A DNA stretch of 64,000 nt. Origin: JALZMG01 sp963844175. GTDB taxonomy: Bacteria > Actinomycetota > Acidimicrobiia > Acidimicrobiales > Ilumatobacteraceae. The notes beneath the pieces were generated by a model. That model saw nothing but the letters and a program-made list of their open reading frames with translations, did no database searches and was not told the DNA's origin. A program made the position numbers and the translations under genes. Each line of letters begins with the position of its first letter. Position 1 is the stretch's first letter. Location of the stretch: NCBI GenBank assembly GCA_963844175.1, contig CAWJNE010000021.1:372001-436000 (forward strand), written 5' to 3'. Of this stretch, positions 27,497-35,001 are shown in pieces.

Positions 27497-27904
27497 ATGG
27501 CCCGCCCCACCGTCGACGAGATCAACGAGATGCTCCGCACCGGGTTCCCGGGCACCTCGAACCTCTGCGCCGAGGTCGGTAGCGACTACGCGGTCGCCCG
27601 CCGGGACGTGCTGGCGAGCGAGCTGCGGCCAGGCGGGTTCATCTCGGGGCCTTCACAGTTCGGGTTGGCCGATGCCGCGCTGTGGTTCCTGGTGTTCGCG
27701 GTCATCGAGCGCGTCGAACCGATGGCGCTGACGTCCGAGCTCTCGATCCGCTACGTCCGCCCCGCCGTCGGCCGAACGCTCTGGGCGCGGGCCACGGCCG
27801 ACGTCGCCGGCCGGCGCAACGTCGTCGGGACGGTGCAGATCTGGGTCGACGACCGCTCCGACAAGCCCACCGCCGTCGCCCAGGGCACCTACATGCTCCC
27901 CTGA
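27497..27904 (+). CDS. PaaI-type thioesterase (hotdog fold)
   Basis: This 135-residue hotdog-fold protein has the acyl-CoA thioesterase pattern 'GGFISGPSQFGLADAALWFLVFAVI' and 'ALTSELSIRYVRPAVGRTLWARATADVAGRRNVVG'. It probably hydrolyses an aryl- or acyl-CoA. ATG at 27497 starts 'ARPTVDEINEML'; an earlier ATG at 27479 would overlap the divergent oxidoreductase start. The last 16 bp overlap the convergent AlkB gene. Confidence 0.82.
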   Translation: MARPTVDEINEMLRTGFPGTSNLCAEVGSDYAVARRDVLASELRPGGFISGPSQFGLADAALWFLVFAVIERVEPMALTSELSIRYVRPAVGRTLWARATADVAGRRNVVGTVQIWVDDRSDKPTAVAQGTYMLP

Positions 27905-28557
27905 CGCCCGATCCGGCCGGGCAGGCGGCGATCGGCGCCGTAGCGGTACGTGATCGAGATGCGCGGACCGGCCGAGCGGACCTTGGGGACGCAGTGCTCC
28001 CAGTCGTGCTGGCAGGCACCGCCCATCACGAACAGGTCGCCGTGCCCGAGGTCGAACGACCGGGCCCGGCCGCCGCCGCGTGGTCGCAGGCGCAGCGGTC
28101 GCGGCTGGCCGACGCTGACGATCGCCACGACGGGGTCGGTGACCGTGTGGCGGTGACGGTCGCCGTGCCACGCCACGGAGTCGCCGCCGTGGCGGTAGCA
28201 GTTGAACCCGATGGAGTCGAACGTCTCGCCGTAGTGGCCGTCGAGCGCGCAGCGGGCGTCGGCCAGCACCGGCAACGGCTCGGCGGTGGCACCGTCGACC
28301 GCCCACCACCAGGTGAGGCGCGGTTCGGCCACGCGGCGCTCATACATCGTGACCGTTCGCTGCCGCCAGGGCAGCTCGTGCCAGAGCTGGTCGAAGACGG
28401 CCTCGTGACCGTGCAGCCAGCCCGGCGCCACGTCGAGCCAGCTCGTGGCATCGAGCTGGGAGCGATGGAGCCCGGTGAACGCCGGGTCGACGGCCGGGGC
28501 ATCTGATCCGAACAAGGAGCCCTGTAGCTCGATCGACTGCGTCTCAACGGCCAACAT
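27889..28557 (-). CDS. alkB: AlkB-like 2-oxoglutarate/Fe(II) dioxygenase
   Basis: This 222-residue oxygenase has the iron ligands His-x-Asp in 'AWHGDRHRH' and a distal His in 'CQHDWEHCVPK', with the 2-oxoglutarate-binding Arg in 'RISITYRYG'. 'ARCALDGHYGETFDSIGFNCYRHGGDSVAWH' is the nucleotide-recognition region of AlkB proteins. It repairs alkylated bases by oxidative dealkylation. ATG at 28557 is used; an earlier TTG at 28593 would add 12 residues. Confidence 0.88.
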   Translation of the reverse strand: MLAVETQSIELQGSLFGSDAPAVDPAFTGLHRSQLDATSWLDVAPGWLHGHEAVFDQLWHELPWRQRTVTMYERRVAEPRLTWWWAVDGATAEPLPVLADARCALDGHYGETFDSIGFNCYRHGGDSVAWHGDRHRHTVTDPVVAIVSVGQPRPLRLRPRGGGRARSFDLGHGDLFVMGGACQHDWEHCVPKVRSAGPRISITYRYGADRRLPGRIGRQGSM

Positions 28558-28601
28558 CTGTTCGATGTTCGCGCCGCCCCGCCCGCTGGTCAAGATGGGG
28601 A

Positions 28602-29408
28602 ATGGGCGACGTCATCCTCGTCGACGACCCGGCCGACGCCAGGCTGGCCGACTACGTGGCGCTGGCCGATCCCACCGAGCGGCGGCGCCGGGAGCGCAAC
28701 GACGTCTTCATCGCCGAAGGGTTCACGGCGATCGAGCGGCTGCTCGACTCCGACCACGTCGTTCGCTCGATCCTGCTCACCCCGCAGCTCCACGCCCGGC
28801 TGGCGGAGCGTCTGGAGGCGGTGGCGGCACCGGTGTACGTGGCGTCTCGCCCGGTGCTGGCGTCGACCGTCGGCTTCGACCTCCATCGCGGTGCGGTCGC
28901 CGCCGCCGAGCGACGGCCGCTGCCGACCGTCGACGAGGTGCTGGCGGCCGGACGCCGGATCGCCGTGCTCGAGGGGCTCAACGACCCCGAGAACGTCGGG
29001 GCCATCGCCCGCTCGGCCCGGGCGCTGGGGATCGACGGCCTCGTGCTCGACCCGACGTGCATCGACCCGTACTACCGGCGCACCATCCGGGTCAGCATGG
29101 GTGAGGTGCTGCACCTGCGCGTGGCCCGCGCCATGGCGTGGCCGGCCGACCTCGCCCGGCTCCGGACGCACGGCTACGAGACGTGGGCGTTGACGCCGGC
29201 GCCGGACGCCGTCGACCTGTTCGACGTGGCCGTCCCGGAGCGGCTCGCCGTCCTCCTCGGCGCCGAGGGGGACGGTCTCTCGGTGGCGGCGATCGGAGCA
29301 GCCGACCGTCGCCTGCGCATCCCGATGGTGGCGGGCGCCGACTCGCTGAACGTCGGCCACGCCGCCGCCGTCGCCTTCGCCCGGATCGCGTCGAACGACC
29401 TGCGGTAG
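28602..29408 (+). CDS. TrmH/SpoU-family RNA 2'-O-methyltransferase
   Basis: This 268-residue methyltransferase has the three SpoU motifs in order: 'GLNDPENVGAIARSARALG', 'LAVLLGAEGDGLS' and 'RLRIPMVAGADSLNVGHAAAVAFA'. An N-terminal substrate-binding domain includes 'ERNDVFIAEGFTAIERLL'. It makes a trefoil-knot SAM-dependent enzyme for tRNA or rRNA ribose methylation; the exact nucleotide cannot be read. It is divergent from alkB with a 44-bp gap and is followed 16 bp later by tRNA-Ala. Confidence 0.9.
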   Translation: MGDVILVDDPADARLADYVALADPTERRRRERNDVFIAEGFTAIERLLDSDHVVRSILLTPQLHARLAERLEAVAAPVYVASRPVLASTVGFDLHRGAVAAAERRPLPTVDEVLAAGRRIAVLEGLNDPENVGAIARSARALGIDGLVLDPTCIDPYYRRTIRVSMGEVLHLRVARAMAWPADLARLRTHGYETWALTPAPDAVDLFDVAVPERLAVLLGAEGDGLSVAAIGAADRRLRIPMVAGADSLNVGHAAAVAFARIASNDLR

Positions 29409-29424
29409 CGTTGATCGCTCCCCC

Positions 29425-29497
29425 GGGGACGTGGCGCAACTGGTAGCGCACCACCTTTGCAAGGTGGGGGTTGCGGGTTCGAGTCCCGTCGTCTCCA
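29425..29497 (+). tRNA. tRNA-Ala, anticodon TGC
   Basis: The acceptor stem GGGGACG (29425-29431) pairs with CGTCTCC (29490-29496), and the discriminator is A29497. The anticodon arm CCACC-TTTGCAA-GGTGG places TGC at 29458-29460. The T arm contains GGTTCGAGTC. CCA is not encoded. In many Actinobacteria this tRNA directly follows tRNA-Ile beyond gyrA; here it is 23 kb away and on the other strand. Confidence 0.96.
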
Positions 29498-29543
29498 CCC
29501 GGCGCTCTCGTGTTGGCGGCGGTACAGGACGCAGCGAGCCGAC

Positions 29544-30005
29544 TCATTCCCCGTCGTTCCCGGACGCGTCCCGCATCCGAAGAACCGACGGGAGCATGTC
29601 GGTCGCCTCGGCTGCGCTCAGTCGTTCCGCAGCGTCGAGGACGCTGGAGGAGACCCATTCGTGCAGCGGCGAGGTGGTGGCACGGTGGGCGCCTGATGAG
29701 GTGTGCTCTTGGGTCACGACGAGCAAGGCAGCGTCGTCGAACCGGACTGCCAATCGCAGGAGCGCCGGCCAAAGACGTCGGTGGACGAGCGTGACCTTGT
29801 TGTTCACGAGCCGCATACGGGCGACGTCGGGAGAGTCTGCGAGGCGGTTGATCGCCTCGAAGATCTCGTGACTCGCCGGATGCCCCCACCAGCTTCCTGT
29901 GATCGGTTCGCCGGCGACGAGCTGCGCCACGCTTGGGATCGGCCCCTTCGCCGACTCCAACAGCACACCATGGGACTCGAGCAGCTCGCCCAGGTCGGCG
30001 GTCAC
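29544..30005 (-). CDS. Conserved hypothetical protein
   Basis: About 153 residues with a well-structured composition: 'ADLGELLESHGVLLESAKGPIPSVAQLVAGEPITGSWWGHPASHEIF' followed by 'VARMRLVNNKVTLVHRRLWPALLRLA'. I recognise no catalytic motif; small actinobacterial proteins of this pattern are uncharacterised. The GTG at 30005 is preferred because AGGATGG precedes it. An ATG at 30062 would add 19 basic residues and leave only 5 bp to the divergent gene. Confidence 0.6.
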   Translation of the reverse strand: MTADLGELLESHGVLLESAKGPIPSVAQLVAGEPITGSWWGHPASHEIFEAINRLADSPDVARMRLVNNKVTLVHRRLWPALLRLAVRFDDAALLVVTQEHTSSGAHRATTSPLHEWVSSSVLDAAERLSAAEATDMLPSVLRMRDASGNDGE

Positions 30006-30067
30006 GACCCATCCTGACAGTTCCGAACGCTCTCGGCGTTGGCCGTGCCTTTGGGTAGACATGCGTC

Positions 30068-30574
30068 ATGACTACGTCCGTTGTCGCCCGCGGGATCGAC
30101 CAGCTCGGCGCCCTTCTCGGCGCTGTCACGCCTGAGGATGTCGAGCGAGCGACGCCATGCTCGGAGTGGACCGTCGCCGATCTGAGTGACCACATCGTCA
30201 ACAGCACGGCCGGAATGGCCACCATGGCGCGGGGTGGTGAGCCCGACTGGGCCGTCTCGACCCATCACGACGACCCGGCGGCGGCGCTCCAGCGGGAGGG
30301 CCGCTCGCTGGTGGAGGCGCTCGCTACCAGTGACAGTGCGTTCCCGGAGGGGATGGCCGCCGCAGAGCTCGCTGTTCACACCTACGACCTGGCGACGGCC
30401 CTGGGCAGGGCGACCGACGACCTCGATCCCGAGGTTGCGGAGGAGGGCCGCAGCTTCATGACCTCGTCGATGACCGACGAGATGCGGGGCGATGCGTTCG
30501 GGCCTGAGCAGCCGGCACCCGCCGACGCCGACGCCTACCAGCGCATCGCTGCGTTCGCCGGCCGATCGGTGTGA
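30068..30574 (+). CDS. TIGR03086-family (DinB-like / maleylpyruvate isomerase fold) protein
   Basis: This 168-residue protein has the landmarks of the TIGR03086 metal-binding four-helix family: 'ERATPCSEWTVADLSDHIVNS' at the start, 'MAAAELAVHTYDLATALGR' in the middle and 'DAFGPEQPAPADADAYQRIAAFAGR' at the end. Related proteins are mycothiol-dependent enzymes or of unknown function. The family is largely restricted to Actinobacteria, which fits the proposed origin of the DNA. Confidence 0.88.
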   Translation: MTTSVVARGIDQLGALLGAVTPEDVERATPCSEWTVADLSDHIVNSTAGMATMARGGEPDWAVSTHHDDPAAALQREGRSLVEALATSDSAFPEGMAAAELAVHTYDLATALGRATDDLDPEVAEEGRSFMTSSMTDEMRGDAFGPEQPAPADADAYQRIAAFAGRSV

Positions 30575-30605
30575 CGAGCCCGCCGAGCTCACGTTCGAGC
30601 AGAGG

Positions 30606-30915
30606 GTGAACGTCGTTCGGTGTCGTCCGGCCGGGGCTGAGGACCTCACTTTTCTGGCCGCGATGCTCGGCGAGGCCGCCGTCTGGCGGACCGACAAGCA
30701 GACACCGACCGGCGACGAGGTACTGGCCGACCCGCGCTCATGCGATGTATCTCGCTGGGTGGCCGAGGCACGGCGACTACGGACTCATTGCCGAACGAGA
30801 TGGACCAGTGGGTGCGGCCTGGTATCGGACGTACACGGAGGAGCGCCATGGCCATGGCTTCATCGCTCGGTCACGCGCAACGCTGCAACGATCGGGCCGT
30901 GCGTTCGATCGATGA
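30606..30915 (+). pseudogene. Degenerate GNAT N-acetyltransferase (frameshifted and C-terminally truncated)
   Basis: Starting at GTG 30606, 'VRCRPAGAEDLTFLAAMLGEAAVW' is the N-terminal part of a GNAT domain. After codon 43 one base (C30735) must be skipped to continue as 'AHAMYLAGWPRHGDYGLIAERDGPVGAAWYRTY'. Soon after 'ERHGHGFI' homology is lost and the frame stops at 30915, before the acetyl-CoA-binding motif A. A frameshift combined with loss of the essential C-terminal half indicates a real pseudogene rather than only a read error. Confidence 0.6.
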
Positions 30916-31366
30916 TCACAAGCGGGTGATCAACCGGCTGTTCGACGAGGTGTGGAACGGTCGCCGGACCGAGGTGATCCCCGACCTCTACGCGTCCGAC
31001 TTCGTGGCCGACTACCGACCGTACGCGCCGCTGCGACGCGGTCACGACGGCGTGCGCGCCATGGTCGCTGGTGCCGCTACGGCCTTCCCGGACTACCACG
31101 AGCAGCTGCTCAGCGTCGTCGTCGAAGGTGATGAGGCCGCAGTTCATCTGCGCATCACTGGCACCCAGCTCGGCTCGTGGGGCCGGTTGCCTCCAACGGG
31201 ACGGGTCCTTCAATTCGAGGAGATGATCCGTCTCAGCTTCGACGCCGACGGTCGAGTGGTCCGCCAACGCGGCATCGTGGACAACCTCAACGTGCTTCGC
31301 CAAGCGGGAGTCCTGCCTGACCCGCCACCGCCTGGTGCATCAGACGCCAGCGACGGCGGCGCGTGA
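30899..31366 (+). CDS. SnoaL-like ester cyclase family protein
   Basis: This 155-residue NTF2-fold protein reads 'DDHKRVINRLFDEVWNGRRTEVIPDLYASDFVADY', 'GHDGVRAMVAGAATAFPDYHEQLLSVVVEGDEAAVHLRITGTQLG' and 'FEEMIRLSFDADGRVVRQRGIVDNL', the typical order for ester-cyclase-like SnoaL proteins. GTG at 30899 gives a family-like N-terminus; ATGs at 30848 and 30854 would extend it into the GNAT remnant. Function unknown. Confidence 0.78.
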   Translation: MRSIDDHKRVINRLFDEVWNGRRTEVIPDLYASDFVADYRPYAPLRRGHDGVRAMVAGAATAFPDYHEQLLSVVVEGDEAAVHLRITGTQLGSWGRLPPTGRVLQFEEMIRLSFDADGRVVRQRGIVDNLNVLRQAGVLPDPPPPGASDASDGGA

Positions 31367-31563
31367 ACGTCCTGTGTCGCCGCGCAGCCGTTCGCGCCGA
31401 GTCGCTCACTCCGATGGCCACGGAACGGCACCGGTAGCGAAGGTCAACGGGTGCCTACTCGTCGGCCTGCGGCGCGTGGCGCGAAGTTGGTATCGCCGCG
31501 CCGGTGCTCAAGCGGGCGGGGACCTGTCCGTGTGCCGTCCGCGCGACGCGCGATATTCGATGC

Positions 31564-31923
31564 GTGCACGTCACCGGAGTCACCGCCAACCTGCCCGTGT
31601 CGGACGTCGAGGCGGCCCGCCGCTTCTACGGTGATTATCTGGGTCTCAGCGTGGAGGAGATGAACCTTGGGTGGGTCGCTCGCTACCGCACGGAGGACGG
31701 GAGGGCGTCGGTTCAGCTGGTCACGCGTGACGCCACGAGCCCGGTGGACTCGGTGCTGTCAGTCCACGTCGGCGATGCCGTCGAAGCCGCCTACGCAAAG
31801 GCTCAGAGCCTCGGGTACGAGGTCGTCTATCCGCTGACGCTGGAACCATGGGGGGTCCGACGGTTCTTTGTGCGCGACCCCGACGGCAACGTGATCAACG
31901 TCGTGAGCCACAGCGACGACTGA
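31564..31923 (+). CDS. VOC-superfamily (glyoxalase-like) protein
   Basis: This 119-residue VOC protein starts 'HVTGVTANLPVSDVEAARRFYGDYLGLSVEEM' and ends 'GVRRFFVRDPDGNVINVVSH', with the metal-binding positions of the fold. Small proteins like this can be dioxygenases, isomerases or drug-binding resistance proteins. GTG at 31564 begins the first beta strand; the open frame upstream is unsupported. The 197 bp before it contain nothing I recognise. Confidence 0.78.
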   Translation: MHVTGVTANLPVSDVEAARRFYGDYLGLSVEEMNLGWVARYRTEDGRASVQLVTRDATSPVDSVLSVHVGDAVEAAYAKAQSLGYEVVYPLTLEPWGVRRFFVRDPDGNVINVVSHSDD

Positions 31924-32178
31924 GCACTGTGCACGATCCGGTGATCCAGGACCCGACGACCATCTCGCGCCGCTCCACCGGGCACGGCCGCCTGCCACGA
32001 CCGGTTGGCGCTGCGACACACCCATGAGCGGGCCGGTAGTGCCATGCCGCTGCCACGCTCATCGCCACGGAACGGCGGTCCGACGAGATCGACTGAGGTA
32101 CCGATGTCGGCGTCGTCGTAACTGGCGGCCAGCTGCGGCGGCGTTGCGGTGCCGACGTCGTGGCGACTGGAGGCCGAG

Positions 32179-32670
32179 GTGAAGGCGCGTGTTGCTGTGG
32201 TGCTCGCCGGCGCGGCGCTGATGCTTGGACCTGCCGCCGCGAGCGCAGCTCCTGCACCGCCGCCGATCCTGATCCTCGAGCCGCCCATCGTCGCTCCCGG
32301 AGGCTTGTTCACGGCCACGCTGGACAACTACTGCAATTCCGACAACGAGGAGCGTCAGCTCCTCTTCGAGGTCGAGAGCGGCAGGCAGTCGTTCGTGTCG
32401 TGCCGCGACGACGGGCTCGCAATCGCCACGCTGCAGGCGCCCAGGCGGATCGGACAGTTCTACGTGCTGGTGGACACGCTCAACGGCGACACCACCGCCA
32501 CGATCGAGGTGCAAGCGGGTCTCGGTGGCCCGGATGAACCACTGCCGGACACGGGCGCTGGGCACCCAGGTGTGGTCCTCGCCGCCGGTGGCGTCCTCCT
32601 CGTCGCCGGGCTCGTCCTCGTCCGCACGGCGCGGATGCGTCGGCCGGGGACACGCTCGGCGTCTGCGTGA
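32179..32670 (+). CDS. Secreted LPXTG-type (LPDTG) cell-wall-anchored protein
   Basis: This 163-residue protein has a signal peptide (basic start, 'AVVLAGAALMLGPAAASA') and a small extracellular domain with two Cys ('NYCNSDNEE' and 'SFVSCRDD'), probably a disulfide. The C-terminal sorting signal is LPDTG at about residue 125, then a hydrophobic helix and a basic tail ('RTARMRRPGTR'). This is the structure of a sortase substrate covalently linked to the wall. GTG at 32179 is chosen because GGAGG (32169-32173) lies 5 bp upstream. No sortase gene is in the window. The 255 bp before it hold nothing I recognise. Confidence 0.8.
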   Translation: MKARVAVVLAGAALMLGPAAASAAPAPPPILILEPPIVAPGGLFTATLDNYCNSDNEERQLLFEVESGRQSFVSCRDDGLAIATLQAPRRIGQFYVLVDTLNGDTTATIEVQAGLGGPDEPLPDTGAGHPGVVLAAGGVLLVAGLVLVRTARMRRPGTRSASA

Positions 32671-32736
32671 GCGAACAGATCAGATCCGGCGTATTCGCTC
32701 AAGCTGAGGGCGAGGGTCTCGCCGACGCGGCGGTGT

Positions 32737-32916
32737 TCAGTCGTCCTTCTGGGCCACGGCGTTCGGGGTCACGTTGACCTTCGGCTCGTACTCCGGCACA
32801 GCGACGACGCGACGCTCCCTGACGAGCTCGGCGCGCAGCGTGTCGCGACACGTGTCGCACGGTCCGTAGAACCGGGCCTCGACGTCCTGGCCACAGCGCG
32901 GGCACGTGATCGTCAC
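32737..32916 (-). CDS. Small zinc-ribbon protein
   Basis: This 59-residue protein contains two CxxC knuckles, 'TCPRCGQDVEARFYGPCDTCRD', the pattern of a compact zinc ribbon, followed by a charged tail. Its GTG start (32916) overlaps the stop of the GNAT gene by 4 bp. Similar tiny zinc-ribbon genes accompany many actinobacterial loci; no function is known. Confidence 0.72.
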   Translation of the reverse strand: MTITCPRCGQDVEARFYGPCDTCRDTLRAELVRERRVVAVPEYEPKVNVTPNAVAQKDD

Positions 32917-33578
32917 GGGCTCGAACGTAGTGGTGCGGCGGCCGGCTCGATGAGGACCTCCGAGCACACCGGCACGAACCCGGCGGCGAGGAACGCTCGC
33001 AGCGACGTGGCGTTCCCCGCTGCGACCTGGGCCCAGCACCACTCGCCGGCCGGCACCCGGTCGAGGCCGGCGGCGATCAGCCGGCGGCCGTGGCCCTGAC
33101 CGGACGACGATCGGTCGAGGAGCTCGACGGACAGCTCGCGGCGCCCGACCAGCCCCCGACCGAGCACGACGAGCCCGGCTTCGTCGGCGTACACCTCGAC
33201 GTCGCGCCGATGGTGCGCGGCACGGACGACGCGGGGGTGGTGGTCGAGGTCCGTGCGGTGCTCCGGCGGTCGCGGCTGCACGCCCGCCACCAGCGGCCAC
33301 GAGCACGACGTCGAGCGACCCGATCTCCCCCGCCGGGCCGGCCAGCCACACCAGCAGCTCCGGTGCAGTCGCCCCGCCGTAGCCGTCGGCGTCGGCGGGC
33401 TGTCAGCTCGTCCGGGTCGACGTCGGCCAGCACGTAGGCCCGCCCCGAGAAGGCGACGACCGCATGCGGTCCGCCATCAGGCGGGAGCACCTCCACCGCC
33501 CCGTCGGCGGGCGGGAAACGACCCGCCGACGGCATCGGCGAGGATCGCCGCCAGCGGGTGCGGCGGCTCGTCAGCCAA
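32913..33578 (-). pseudogene. GNAT N-acetyltransferase broken by three +1 frameshifts
   Basis: Reading from TTG 33578, the product must shift frame near 33516-33518 (AAA/TTT run), near 33397-33399 (GGG/CCC run) and near 33294-33297 to stay coherent. The pieces are 'PPHPLAAILADAVGG', then 'PPADGAVEVLPPDGGPHAVVAFSGRAYVLADVDPDELTA', then 'APELLVWLAGPAGEIGSLDVVLVA', then the GNAT core 'DEAGLVVLGRGLVGRRELSVELLDRSSSGQGHGRRLI' with the acetyl-CoA loop. Three shifts of equal sign restore the original frame. Either the gene is dead or the assembly has clustered insertions. The start overlaps the upstream oxidase stop by 8 bp. Confidence 0.6.
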
Positions 33579-34860
33579 GGACGCGGTCGAGGTACGGGTT
33601 GGCGAACGTGCGGTGCGGGTCGACCTGCTCGCGGACGTCGGCAAAGGCGTCCCACTGGCGGTACCGACCCTTCAGCGTCGATGCCCGCTGGCCGTGCAGC
33701 TTGCCCCAGTGCGGTCGTCCGTCGTAGTCGTCCATGATCCGCTCGACCCCGGCGAAGTACTCCTCGTAGGGCATCCCGCGGTACTGGTGCACGGCGACCC
33801 ACCCTGACGTCCGACCCGACGCCGTGGACAGCGGGATGTCGTCGGCGGCGGACACCCGCACCTCGATCGGGAACAGCACGGGCGTCGGCAGGTCCCGCAT
33901 CAGCTCGCGCACGCGACGAACCGCGTCAGGGAGGTGCTCCAGCGGGACGCCGTACTCCATCTCCACGAAGCGGACCCGCCGCGGGCTGCAGAAGATGCGG
34001 TCGCTGCGGTCGATCAGGTCGCGCTCGGTCGCCGAGCCGGCGACGAGTTTGGCCACGCGCGGTGCCAGCGCTGGGAACCGCCTCCCCACGCGGCACACGG
34101 CTCCGAAGGCGAGGTTCTCGCCGATCCACTTGTCCCGGGCGTACGCCAACCGACCCTGCGGCGCCGCCGGCGCCTCGGTTCGCTGGTTGCGCTTGACCTG
34201 GCAGCGGCGGCTGCCGGGCATCCAGTACAGCTCGAAGTGGTCGACGGCCGCGGACTGCTCGGCGAAGCCGTCGAGCACGTCGTCGAGCACCTCGACGGTC
34301 TCGCGGGCGTGCAGCCGGAAGGCGGGGACGCACTGCAGCGTGACCTCGGTGACGATGCCGAGCGCACCGAGCCCGACGCGGGCGGCGTGGAACACCTGCT
34401 GACGTTCGTCGGGCGAGCACCGCACGATCTCGCCGTCGCCCGTGACGAGCTCCATGGCGACGACGGTGGTCGCCAGGTTGCCGAGGTCCAGCCCGGTGCC
34501 GTGGGTCGCCGTGGCGATGGCGCCGGCGATCGTTTGACGGTCGATGTCACCGAGGTTGGGCATCGCCAGGTCGGCCCCGGCGAGGACCTCGTTGAGGCGG
34601 TGCAGCACGATGCCGCCGCCCACCGTCACCTGCTGCGTCGACAGGTCGACGTCGACGACCCGGTCGAGGCCGTCGAGGACGATCTGCACGCCGTCGGTCG
34701 CCGCAGCAGCCGTGAACGAGTGGCCGCCGCCGATCGCCTTGACCCGCCGGCCGTCACGGTGGGCGGCGGCGACCACCTCGGCGACCTCGGCCGCCGATCG
34801 CGGGCGGACGACCTCGGCCGGCGACCACGCCTGGTTGCGTCCCCAGTTGCGCAACACCAC
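33571..34860 (-). CDS. FAD-linked sugar-lactone oxidase (L-gulono-/D-arabinono-1,4-lactone oxidase family)
   Basis: This 429-residue flavoprotein has a PCMH-type FAD domain: 'WSPAEVVRPRSAAEVAEVVAAAHRDGRRVKAIGGGHSFT', where the His of GGGHSF is the usual covalent flavin site, then 'GDIDRQTIAGAIATATHGTG'. A C-terminal ALO domain ends 'RPHWGKLHG' and 'VDPHRTFANPYLDRVLG'. Such enzymes oxidise aldonolactones or alditols with O2. GTG at 34860 starts the family N-terminus 'RNWGRNQ'. A palindromic REP-like element separates it from the divergent molybdopterin oxidoreductase. Confidence 0.88.
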   Translation of the reverse strand: MVLRNWGRNQAWSPAEVVRPRSAAEVAEVVAAAHRDGRRVKAIGGGHSFTAAAATDGVQIVLDGLDRVVDVDLSTQQVTVGGGIVLHRLNEVLAGADLAMPNLGDIDRQTIAGAIATATHGTGLDLGNLATTVVAMELVTGDGEIVRCSPDERQQVFHAARVGLGALGIVTEVTLQCVPAFRLHARETVEVLDDVLDGFAEQSAAVDHFELYWMPGSRRCQVKRNQRTEAPAAPQGRLAYARDKWIGENLAFGAVCRVGRRFPALAPRVAKLVAGSATERDLIDRSDRIFCSPRRVRFVEMEYGVPLEHLPDAVRRVRELMRDLPTPVLFPIEVRVSAADDIPLSTASGRTSGWVAVHQYRGMPYEEYFAGVERIMDDYDGRPHWGKLHGQRASTLKGRYRQWDAFADVREQVDPHRTFANPYLDRVLG

Positions 34861-34886
34861 GGCCCCGGATCGTACGCCGCCCACCT

Positions 34887-34986
34887 CATCCACCCCATCC
34901 GAGGGTTTGCGTGCATCCGAGGGTTTGCAGAGGGGAAGCCCCGCAGGTGGCCCTCGGATGCAGCAAACCCTCGGATGGGGTGGATG
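34887..34986. repeat. Palindromic REP-like element, copy 1 (23-bp perfect arms)
   Basis: The left arm 34887-34909 (CATCCACCCCATCCGAGGGT then TTG) and the right arm 34964-34986 are perfect inverted repeats of 23 bp. Inside, a second copy of CATCCGAGGGTTTGC (34914-34928) and an inverted CCCTCGGATGCA (34951-34962) make a nested palindrome. A shorter, diverged copy lies at 39709-39772. It fills the divergent intergenic region up to 15 bp before the ATG at 35002. Confidence 0.85.
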
Positions 34987-35001
34987 GGTAGCGTCTCGGG
35001 G

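Noticed and set aside
29431..29871. Open frame across tRNA-Ala
   Set aside because: It runs through the tRNA and antisense to the hypothetical gene at 29544-30005.
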